From Tubulinosema ratisbonensis (Eukaryota; Microsporidia; Tubulinosematidae), in NCBI GenBank assembly GCA_004000155.1, contig RCSS01000382.1:1-10106 (forward strand): a stretch of 10,106 nt of DNA, given 5' to 3'. Below, in pieces: positions 1 through 6,508 of the stretch; position 1 is the first letter of the stretch; each line of letters opens with the position of its first letter. A model generated the notes under the pieces. It ran no database searches, was not told where the DNA came from, and worked only from the letters and a program-made list of their open reading frames with translations. Both the position numbers and the translations under genes were made by a program.

Positions 1-384
1 TTAAATTAGTTTGTTTATTTAAAGAAAATAAGGTATTTACATTTGAAAAATTTTTTATTTTAAAATTATGTGTCTTTAAAATTATTAAGTTAAAATAACA
101 TATTATTTTTGTATTTTGTATATGAGATAGATAGAGGTACTTTGTTTTATTATTGTAATGGTCAATAATAATAATTTATTATAATTTTTTACTCCATGTA
201 GACGAGAAGAAAAATAAACCCAAACAAAAACATTTTAAATAAATCACTTTAAGATCCTTTAAAGTGCTTTAATAATAAAAGAACGTTCTTCCAGTTATAT
301 AAACAATTGTTAACTATTATTTATTTTTCTACCTCGATTTTATCATTGTCGTAAGATTATTAATAATTATTTCAATCATGACAG

Positions 385-402
385 AATAAATAAATAAATA
401 AA
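385..402. repeat. (AATA)4 microsatellite
   Basis: Four uninterrupted AATA units are followed by more A/T. This is a simple-sequence repeat typical of AT-rich spacer DNA, with no function implied. Confidence 0.8.
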
Positions 403-586
403 AATACCCATAATGTTTACAAGAAAGATATATAAAGAATAAACGTGTAATCCTTTTTATTTAAATACTTGAAGTTGGATGAATTACCAACCTTTCAAGA
501 CAATTAAAATTTTTCTTTTTTGCTCTTTACTTTTAAGTAGTCTTTTTTAAACCTCAATCTTCACTTTATTTTAAGAATAATTTTAA

Positions 587-659
587 TTTTGATATAAAAA
601 TTTACCTTAAAAATAATTTTGAAATGTTTAATAAAAGAACTGTTAATTTTATATCAAAA
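587..659. repeat. 13-bp inverted repeat
   Basis: The arm TTTTGATATAAAA at 587-599 is matched exactly by its reverse complement TTTTATATCAAAA at 647-659, with 47 nt between. Weaker complementarity continues outside the arms (AAGAAT on the left, ATTCTT on the right). It could form a stem-loop or be the ends of a tiny decayed element. In such AT-rich DNA, chance is also possible. Confidence 0.5.
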
Positions 660-1038
660 AATTCTTAAATTTAATAAAAAAAACCATTAGTTTAATTTTC
701 ACCTCTTTAATTAAAATAGGGGTAATTTTATTTTATATATAAGGGTGAAAAACAATTTATTAATTTTTTTTATTTTGATTTTTACAAATATCATTTGAAC
801 ATTTAAATAAAAAAAATATGAGAACTAATTAAATTAAGTTTAAAAGAATTTTTTAACGATGTTGACGTTATCAAGTAGCTGAGGTCCTTTTAGCCTAGCT
901 TTCTAATTTAAAATATTAAAAACCTAACTTTTTTAAACCTTGTATTTCATAATAAGTAAAATATTCTAAATATAATCTTATTAAAATTTATTATATGTTT
1001 TTTATTAATTAAAATAATTTAAAGTAAAAAGAGGCAAT

Positions 1039-1095
1039 AAAAATTTAAAAATTTAAAATTTATTGATTCAATAAATTTTAAATTTTTAAATTTTT
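1039..1095. repeat. Perfect 57-nt palindrome (28-bp arms)
   Basis: Arms 1039-1066 and 1068-1095 are perfect reverse complements around a single central T at 1067. I checked all 28 pairs base by base. The centre reads TTGATTCAA. It is nearly pure A/T with one G:C pair. It ends 67 nt before the ATG at 1163, so it would lie in the promoter or 5' leader of that gene. It could extrude as a cruciform or fold as a hairpin in RNA. No function is known. Confidence 0.9.
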
Positions 1096-1162
1096 CTTAA
1101 ATTGCAAAACAAATTACAAGTAATTTACAAAACAAATCAATTTAATTTATCAATCTAAAAAT

Positions 1163-1915
1163 ATGAAAACAATGATGAATAATACACAAAATGTGACAAA
1201 TCAAACAATCGAACCTTTGAAAGATAGAAAAGTACTGAACATAAATAAACCAAAAGATAAGTCTTCTGATACCACTAAAGATAAACAAGAATCAGGGAAT
1301 GAAAATAAAAATCATGAAAAAATTAAAAATCTTTGTCTAAAAAAGAAAGATTTTACTATTTTAAATGCTTTGTTACAAAGTGATACAATAGAAAATAGTG
1401 ATAAAACTAAATTGCCTCAAAGAAAATTTACAAAACTTGAAGATTATAAAATGTTTAGAAAAACAAGCAAAAATAGAAAAAAGACTGATGAAATTAAAGA
1501 ATTTATTGAAAATGGCAAAGTTTCTAAGCTTGTTAACAAATTCGAAATGATAGGTAAATATGACATGCCTAGAGAGAATCTTTTAGTTTGTACAAATACT
1601 CTAAGAATTGAAGAAGAAATTAATACACCTACTACTTCTTTATCAAATACAATAAAAGAAAAAGAAAAAATTCAACAACAAGAAAACAATGTTATTAATT
1701 TTTCCAATGAATTAAAAATTGATGTAAAAGAAAAAATTGATAAAATAAATGAAAAATCTTCTTTGAATAAAAAAATTGTCAAAGAAAAAAAGAAAAATGA
1801 AGAAAAATCTTTAATTAAAAATGAAACAAAAGAAATTATTCATGAAGAAAAAAATAATTTAAAGAAAGAAAATATTTCTTTTGCTGCCAAAATAAGAAAT
1901 ATTTTTTCTGCTTAA
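1163..1915 (+). CDS. Lys/Glu/Asn-rich hypothetical protein (first 250 residues)
   Basis: I do not recognise this protein. It is 250 residues to its first stop, extremely rich in Lys, Glu, Asn and Ile, and has no signal peptide or membrane segment. Residues 1-60 are polar and probably disordered. Residues 60-150 are more mixed and contain the least repetitive stretch, including KVSKLVNKFEMIGKYDMPR (119-137), which may be a small folded or binding element. Residues 150-237 are charged heptad-like sequence compatible with a coiled coil. The end, ISFAAKIRNIFSA, is more hydrophobic. I chose the first ATG; ATGs at 1172 and 1175 are alternatives. Coding-like sequence continues past the stop in other frames (see the next entry), so the intact product was probably about 315 residues. 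The reading frame looks genuine because it is long, biased and lacks low-information repeats. Function is unknown. Confidence 0.7.
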   Translation: MKTMMNNTQNVTNQTIEPLKDRKVLNINKPKDKSSDTTKDKQESGNENKNHEKIKNLCLKKKDFTILNALLQSDTIENSDKTKLPQRKFTKLEDYKMFRKTSKNRKKTDEIKEFIENGKVSKLVNKFEMIGKYDMPRENLLVCTNTLRIEEEINTPTTSLSNTIKEKEKIQQQENNVINFSNELKIDVKEKIDKINEKSSLNKKIVKEKKKNEEKSLIKNETKEIIHEEKNNLKKENISFAAKIRNIFSA

Positions 1916-2112
1916 AGATAATGAAATTAGAAGTAAATTATTAGAAAAAATGTGTATGGATAGAGTAGAAAAGGGAAGTTATTTTGATTTAACTAAGTTT
2001 TAATTGTGAAACTGAAGAATTTATTATAGAAAAAGTAGAAGAAAATATAAATTATAACACGGGAATATTTTCTAAAATATTTTCTTTTTTTACTTGTGGT
2101 AAAAAATTATAA
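1911..2112 (+). pseudogene. Out-of-frame C-terminal continuation of the 1163 gene
   Basis: After the stop at 1913-1915 the same protein style continues in the next frame (1911-2003, about 30 codons, including EKMCMDRVEKGSYFDL). It then shifts again to a third frame (1999-2112, about 37 codons, ending FSKIFSFFTCGKKL). Both changes are +1 and lie beside T runs (TTTTTT at 1902-1907, TTTT at 1998-2001). That suggests one extra T each, from homopolymer miscalls or real mutations. The final TAA at 2110-2112 overlaps an AATAAA signal, which supports this as the original gene end. The ending resembles the KIRNIFS end of the upstream frame. Alternatively the gene now ends at 1915 and this is decay. 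Confidence 0.55.
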
Positions 2113-2117
2113 ATAAA
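2112..2117 (+). promoter_or_regulatory. Polyadenylation signal AATAAA overlapping a stop
   Basis: AATAAA begins on the last base of the TAA at 2110-2112. Overlap of stop codon and poly(A) signal is common in compact microsporidian genes. Its position argues that the transcript of the 1163 gene runs to here. Confidence 0.4.
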
Positions 2118-2139
2118 AAAAGGAGTGAAAAAATATTTT

Positions 2140-2274
2140 TTTAAAATAGTTTTTAATTATTTTCAAAGATATTTAATATTTACACTTATTTTTTTTACTC
2201 ATCATTAAAAATTGTTTTTTATTATTTTTAAAAATATTATCTTTACTTTATATATAATAAAAAACTATTTTAAA
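2140..2274. repeat. 15-bp inverted repeat, wide loop
   Basis: TTTAAAATAGTTTTT at 2140-2154 is the exact reverse complement of 2260-2274, with 105 nt between. It contains one G:C pair per arm. It may be ends of a small decayed element or chance in AT-rich DNA. Confidence 0.4.
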
Positions 2275-2350
2275 TAAATTTATACAGAAAAAAATAGTAA
2301 TAAATATTATAATTTTAAATATAATTAAACAAATATTTACATTTAAATTT

Positions 2351-2390
2351 ATAAAAATATTTTAATTTAAATTTTCAAAAATATTTTTAT
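2351..2390. repeat. 13-bp AT hairpin
   Basis: ATAAAAATATTTT at 2351-2363 pairs exactly with 2378-2390 across a 14-nt loop. The arms are pure A/T, so chance is likely. Confidence 0.35.
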
Positions 2391-2552
2391 TAAATTTTAA
2401 GAATTTTTTTTAAAATAAAAACAAATTACATTTCAAAAATTTTTTGTTATTGTTCAATATAAATTTTAAAATCTAATTCATAAATGACATTTAATTTGTT
2501 TCAGTTCAGAAAAGAACCTGTAATTTAATTATCATTAACCAGAAATTCTATC

Positions 2553-3455
2553 ATGTTCTCGACCAATTTTGATCTTCCTTTTATTTTAAATTTTAAAAAG
2601 GGGGTAATGACATCCTCAGAAATGGAGACAAACTTGTTGGACATCATTACAAGCAAACTTAACACCAATAAAAAGATAAAAGTGATAGCGATTCAGGGAC
2701 CAAGCACCTCAGGCAAGACAACCTTAAGCTTTGCATTACAAGTTTTGCTTAAACTTGCCAACAAATCTTGTTACGTATTGAATTTAGATGATTTTTTTCA
2801 AACTAAACCACAAAATGATGAATTTTATGATTATGAGAATCCTTCTATCATTCGATGGGATAAAGTGTTTCATTTGTTAAAAAGTTTTGATGAGGAAAGA
2901 GAGGTGCTTGAAATTTTTAAGTTTAAGTTTAAAAATTCTCTTTCAAGTGGACCAATCTACATTGACAACCCCAAACCAGAATACTTGATTGTTGAAGGGC
3001 TCCATTCCCATTATCTTTTCTCCGACGAGTTTTTTTGTTTTAAAGAGGTAAAATTTAACAAATCACTCGAACAAATTGATTTTGACGTTGCTTTTAAAAA
3101 AAATCCAATGAATTACCAAAACTTTTCAGTTTTAAAGATAGGTTTAACNATTGGTAAAAATGAGATGATTGAAATACGTTCCAAAAGAGATGCTAAAGAA
3201 AGATCGTTTGATGATGAGACTATCAGAAAACAACTTGAGTATGTCTGGCAAGGTACAGAGAAATGGATTTATAATTATAAGAAGACTAAGCCAGATATTA
3301 TAATTGAGAATGGTACTTTTAATTTTGAGTGTTTAAATTTGCTTAAAATGTGTTTTATTAAGTATTGGGTNCAGTATGAAGGATTGAATATGAATATTTT
3401 TAATTTGTCTCCTTTTAAGGTACCAGAATTCACTGACTGTGAAAAAAATACTTGA
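2553..3455 (+). CDS. Uridine kinase-like protein (P-loop nucleoside kinase)
   Basis: Probably phosphorylates uridine (perhaps cytidine) to the monophosphate in pyrimidine salvage, in the cytosol. Visible motifs, in order: Walker A GPSTSGKT at 49-56; LNLDDFF at 76-82 and DYENPSIIRWD at 93-103, the acidic substrate-binding region matching the YDFDHPDAxD block of uridine kinases; the LIVEGLH strand at 145-151 (Walker B-like position); the lid KRDAKERSFD at 211-220, matching the RRIxRDxxERG block; and PDIIIENG at 248-255 near the family's usual end. The distance from the EG to the lid RD is about 63 residues, against about 35 in typical family members as I recall them, so there is an insertion at roughly 155-190. 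There is no UPRT domain. Both ambiguous codons resolve: ACN gives Thr199 and GTN gives Val273. I took the first ATG; Met19 (2607) is an alternative start. Specificity within the phosphoribulokinase/uridine kinase family is inferred. Confidence 0.85.
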   Translation: MFSTNFDLPFILNFKKGVMTSSEMETNLLDIITSKLNTNKKIKVIAIQGPSTSGKTTLSFALQVLLKLANKSCYVLNLDDFFQTKPQNDEFYDYENPSIIRWDKVFHLLKSFDEEREVLEIFKFKFKNSLSSGPIYIDNPKPEYLIVEGLHSHYLFSDEFFCFKEVKFNKSLEQIDFDVAFKKNPMNYQNFSVLKIGLXIGKNEMIEIRSKRDAKERSFDDETIRKQLEYVWQGTEKWIYNYKKTKPDIIIENGTFNFECLNLLKMCFIKYWXQYEGLNMNIFNLSPFKVPEFTDCEKNT

Positions 3456-3523
3456 TTAAATTTATTAAGTGGNANNTTTATATCTTAAATTAATATTTGC
3501 CATCTTTAAGTTTCAAAAAAATT

Positions 3524-3529
3524 AATAAA
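3524..3529 (+). promoter_or_regulatory. Candidate poly(A) signal after the kinase gene
   Basis: AATAAA lies about 70 nt after the kinase stop. It is the first plus-strand copy downstream, but such hexamers are frequent in sequence this A-rich. Confidence 0.25.
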
Positions 3530-3734
3530 ATTATTTAGAAATAAAAATATTTTAAAAATATTTTTTTATGAAAATTTGAAAGAATGTTTTTTATTTTATG
3601 TTCTTCTAAATTATTTTATCTTTTTTTTATTATTTTATTATTNATGAAAAATTTTACAAATGGTGTAAAAAATTATTTATAAATTGTTTTTTGATAGTCA
3701 ATGATGATTTTATTTATATTTCGAAATATAATTT

Positions 3735-4312
3735 AGGATTTTTTTAGATATAAAATCATTTTGTGTATATAATCGAAGAATTATAATTAGGTTAGAAGAA
3801 AAAAGAAGAGAAAAGACTGAGACAAAGGAAAATAATATTCTAAAATGAAGGAACAAAAACAAGCTACTAAAATATTGAAGATAATTACTAAACAGAATTG
3901 CTGAGAGAAATATTAAATATGTTAATATTTGATTTTTATTGGAAAAGAAAAGGTCTCTTAAAATGGTTTCAAAACTGATATATTTAAAGTTTGTATTCAT
4001 TAACTAAAGATTCAATCAATAAGATTAAGAAAAAAAAATACACTCAAAAAACCTTTTTCTGAATTTGAAAGCATAATTAATGAAATGAATATCCAAGAAA
4101 AAGAAGAGGTTATCAATAATTTATGTTAAAATTTTACAAAAAGTAAAATGATCGGAGTTGTAAGAGTTGTAAAATTGAAAATTAGCTCTACCAAAAAATT
4201 ATTTGATGAATTTGTCAGTAAATTTGATTTGGCAATGCTATAGTCTAGCAAACATTTCATGGGTTCAACTCCTACAGTAAGTATTTTTTATTTAATTTTT
4301 ATAGGAGAATAA
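3735..4312 (+). pseudogene. Decayed plus-strand coding remnant, part 1
   Basis: This looks like a broken protein-coding region. One frame is open at 3735-3848 (about 37 codons, including RLEEKRREKTETKENNILK) and ends in TGA. A second frame runs from 4004 to 4312 with stops only at 4127, 4241 and 4310. It reads as ordinary microsporidian-style protein, for example INEMNIQEKEEVINNLC and FDEFVSKFDLAML. Between them (3849-4003) coding-like scraps switch frames. I cannot name the family. It may be a host gene or a retroelement protein. The 96-residue minus-strand frame over 3710-4000 is probably the antisense of this A-rich coding strand. Confidence 0.4.
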
Positions 4313-4400
4313 ATTAAAAAAAGGAGCCCATAAAACATAATCATTTAAGAAACAATTATAATAAAGAAAATAAGAAAATATTTAAATCATTTAAAGTTTG

Positions 4401-4424
4401 TGTTATATCCCGTAGGATATAACA
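4401..4424. repeat. 10-bp perfect palindrome with TG...CA ends (LTR-like)
   Basis: TGTTATATCC at 4401-4410 and GGATATAACA at 4415-4424 are exact reverse complements around the loop CGTA. Starting TGTTA and ending TAACA, it resembles the palindromic termini seen at the start of many Ty3/Gypsy-type LTRs. I found no second copy in the window and no clear target-site duplication, so an LTR identity is only a suggestion. The palindrome itself is certain. Confidence 0.5.
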
Positions 4425-4451
4425 GGCAACAATAGCAAAATTACCAATTAA

Positions 4452-4777
4452 TTTGATTGTAAAATCATACAGGAATATTCTTACCAGAAAAAAATAATCT
4501 TAATCCCCAGAAAAAGAGATGAAATTTTGAAGAGAATAAATGACCAAGAACAATTTCTGACTGATTTATTCAAAAATATCATTTTATTAATGCCATTTAT
4601 GCATTTATTAACTACAATTTTTCTTATTTGTACCAATTCTAGTAATTGAATTTATTGGAAACAATCATCAAATCTATTAGTGTTTACACTTTCAATGAGA
4701 AAGAAACAAAATTTTTTATTGAAATATTAAATTTTATTAATAAAATATATGGTAATTTAGAATTAAAAAAAATATAA
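4452..4777 (+). pseudogene. Decayed plus-strand coding remnant, part 2
   Basis: Two adjacent frames look coding. The first is open at 4452-4649 (65 codons, including ILIPRKRDEILKRINDQEQF) and ends in TGA. The second, at 4646-4777, gives 43 codons (including VYTFNEKETKFFIEILNFIN). Between about 4565 and 4640 a third frame (FINAIYAFINYNFSYLYQF) reads more naturally than the first, suggesting at least two indels. No family is recognised. It could be the same original gene as part 1, split by the LTR-like palindrome at 4401, but I cannot show that. Confidence 0.4.
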
Positions 4778-4934
4778 TCATTTGCAAATCTTTATTATAG
4801 AGTTTTGTATAAAGTAAGGGTTTGTGGTAGACGATGTATATTTAAAAAATTAAAATTTGCAGTTAATAATTTAAAATTATATTTTGTAGGGGTTATTTAA
4901 AGGAATATTCAAGTAATTGGTATTTTTAATAATT

Positions 4935-5025
4935 AAAAATTTTAAAATATTCTTTAAAAATATTTAAAATTTAAAAAAGAATATACAAAAATTAAAATAT
5001 TTTTAAAGAATATTTTAAAATTTTT
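4935..5025. repeat. 31-bp perfect inverted repeat, 29-nt loop
   Basis: Arms 4935-4965 and 4995-5025 are exact reverse complements over all 31 positions, including the non-A/T bases (C at 4952 with G at 5008). The total length is 91 nt. It could be a MITE-like foldback element or a site prone to cruciform formation. I saw no convincing flanking target-site duplication. Confidence 0.85.
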
Positions 5026-5444
5026 TAAAATAAGAGTTTTAATTATAAAAATATTTCAAATTGAAAAAAATGTGAGAAAATTAAAAAAAATGTTATAAAA
5101 GATGAATTTAAAATTTATTTAACAAAACTTTAAAAATTAAATAATATATTTTAAAAATGAAAAATGTATTTAAATGAATTAAACTAAAGTTTATTAAGTA
5201 TTTATTGAAAAATACAAAATTTATATTTAAAGAAAGAACAAAGATTAACTAAAATTTAAATATGTAATTTGATTGAAAGCTTTAAACCTTAGTTACGAAA
5301 TCATACCTAGTAAGAATATTTTTTATTAATTTTTACTTTATTTATTTTTCGATTGGTTCTTACAAGTTTTTTTATCTCTTCTTATTCTTTCCAATTTAAT
5401 ATTTTAAAGCTTTTCTGGCTTAGAATGGTCCTTTTCTGATTTTT

Positions 5445-5460
5445 AGGGCATTTTTGCCCT
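5445..5460. repeat. GC-bearing 6-bp hairpin
   Basis: AGGGCA, loop TTTT, TGCCCT: a perfect short stem in AT-rich surroundings, followed by a T-rich run. It looks like a terminator-type hairpin, but in a eukaryotic context no role can be assigned. Confidence 0.5.
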
Positions 5461-5554
5461 TTTCTTTAGAAGACTGACTTTGAAACATTGTCTGAAATAA
5501 ATTTTTCTGTATCAATTGTAAGTCTGTATAACTTATTAATTTTCTTTAAAAGAT

Positions 5555-5824
5555 GAATATTTTATTTTTGTTTGATAACCAAATTTATATAGCGACAATT
5601 TAGAAAGTTTTGAAGCAGCTACAAAATGAACATGTCTTAATCTAACTTTCATTGNCAATTATCACTGACATGAAAAAAGATATATTAAAGCTTATAGTTT
5701 TTTTTGTGTTCATCGAAGAGTAAATCATAGTAAAATTTTTATTGACGATGAAAATTCATCAATAAACACTCAAAGCATTGAGAAGAAGTGGATATCTCAG
5801 GTAATTTCTTGGCTAGAACAGTAA
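5555..5824 (+). pseudogene. ISXO2/IS1595 (Merlin-type) transposase remnant, copy A
   Basis: This is the C-terminal half of a dead DDE transposase. The clearest part is 5687-5824, reading KAYSFFCVHRRVNHSKIFID and then INTQSIEKKW before a TAA. It matches the family block in which K-x-Y is followed by VNHS-x-x-F-x-D, then a TN-x-IE-x-x-W motif. The second catalytic region (I-T-D, codons 5664-5669) lies one frame off from the rest, showing a frameshift. Upstream of it, frame 5555-5632 (EYFIFV, then YSDNLESFEAATK) looks like the linker between the first two catalytic Asp residues but contains stops. The zinc ribbon, the first Asp motif and the last ~40 residues are missing. It has the same orientation as copy B at 6509 and is more decayed. 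It comes from a DNA transposon related to the bacterial IS1016/IS1595 group. Confidence 0.75.
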
Positions 5825-6508
5825 AATTAATAGTATTTAAAGTTTTATACATTTCTACATATTTTTAAAATTTGTGAATACTAAATTTCAAATTAAAAAT
5901 TAAATGCAATTTTATTGAATAAGATCTTTTTTTAATTTTTTTATTAATTGAATAAAAACTTTGATTTACCAAAAAGTAAATGAGCCCTACAGATCTTAAG
6001 CCTTCCCTCCATGGTGTGTTGCTTTTTCAGCAATTATTCTTTATATCTACTGCAAAGTATAAACTTAAGTTAAGAATTTAGTTTTAATTCATTCTCGAGA
6101 TTGTCTTATACATATTCGGTCTATTTATTCCATTGTCGCGCAAAACAAAAAGTGTTTGAGAGCTCTGAACTGAGAATCTGATTAAGAAAATTTTTTATGT
6201 CTAAAGAAAAGAAATAAAATTTTAAGGGGTTGTAAACTGTGTGTCCACTAAACTTTTTAAAATACGATGTTTTAAAATATAAAGATGTTAGAAGAAATAG
6301 TATAGCTGCTTTTGATGAATAAAACTTGTAGTTATCAAGTNTCTTATGAAGTCATTTTAACATAGATATACACCCTATAGATTATTCTTAAAAATTAAAT
6401 AGTTTACAAATTAATAATAAAATATTTTTTTAAAGTTTAAAAAATAAATATACTACTTAATAAATATATTTATTATATATTTTATTAAAAAATTTAAGGT
6501 AATCACCC
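5825..6508. other. Spacer between transposase remnants, with coding-like scraps
   Basis: No intact gene. Bases 6000-6180 are clearly less A/T-rich than their surroundings and have protein-like short frames on both strands: minus 6194-6084 is open for 36 codons (including FVLRDNGINRPNMYKTISRM), and a plus frame overlaps it. Plus 6236-6322 gives 28 codons (LKYDVLKYKDVRRNSIAAFD). None matches a family I know. The stretch must hold the boundary of one or both transposons, but I found no terminal inverted repeats. Confidence 0.4.

Larger units (their letters stand above)
1..1038. other. Gene-free AT-rich spacer
   Basis: I see no supportable gene in this stretch. Reading frames on both strands are short and broken. 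The longest coding-like piece is a roughly 40-codon minus-strand frame around 340-470 with no motif I recognise. The stretch carries a short AATA microsatellite, an 8-bp hairpin (245-252 with 259-266) and a 13-bp inverted repeat. A slightly GC-richer patch lies at about 857-902, with no RNA-gene structure I could identify. Confidence 0.6.
2113..2552. other. AT-rich intergenic spacer
   Basis: There is no gene here. The stretch is almost entirely A/T with many short complementary runs, two of which are listed separately. The last ~60 bases before the ATG at 2553 are less A/T-biased and are the likely promoter and leader of the kinase gene, but I see no recognisable TATA-like or CCC-like start signal. 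Confidence 0.6.
4778..5554. other. AT-rich spacer with inverted repeats
   Basis: No gene is supportable. From 4900 to 5250 it is almost pure A/T and includes a strong inverted repeat. From about 5280 the composition becomes less extreme with a pyrimidine-rich stretch, possibly a decayed leader or N-terminal part of the transposase remnant that follows, though no transposase motif is readable there. Confidence 0.55.

Noticed and set aside
475..510. GATGAATTACCAA matching part of the kinase gene near 3105
   Set aside because: The match is only about a dozen bases and the surrounding translation does not match the kinase.
885..905. A-box-like TAGCCTAGC near 890
   Set aside because: No B box occurs within 100 bases and no cloverleaf can be drawn.
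3710..4000. Minus-strand ORF of 96 residues, Phe/Leu/Ser-rich and hydrophobic
   Set aside because: It lies antisense to an A- and purine-rich plus-strand frame that looks more protein-like. Antisense of Lys/Glu codons gives exactly this Phe/Leu/Ser composition, and no motif supports it as a gene.
4182..4192. TGGTAGAGC on the minus strand, like a tRNA D-arm
   Set aside because: No matching GCTC half, T arm or acceptor stem is found nearby on that strand.
4205..4284. Possible tRNA: B-box-like GGTTCAACTCC at 4262-4272 and a TGCT/AGCA stem upstream
   Set aside because: No A box or D arm fits at the right distance, the T stem has a mismatch, and the acceptor partner of AGTAAGT is absent. The stretch also reads in a coding-like frame.
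4448..5320. Shared words TAATTTGATTG and AAATCATAC near 4450 and 5270, suggesting a diverged direct repeat
   Set aside because: The spacing between the words differs (a few bases versus about 20) and the flanks do not align, so chance in AT-rich DNA is adequate.
5518..5552. Second intron-like stretch, GTAAGT...AAAAG, 35 nt
   Set aside because: The flanks give no coherent exon frame, and GT/AG pairs with T-rich interiors are common here by chance.
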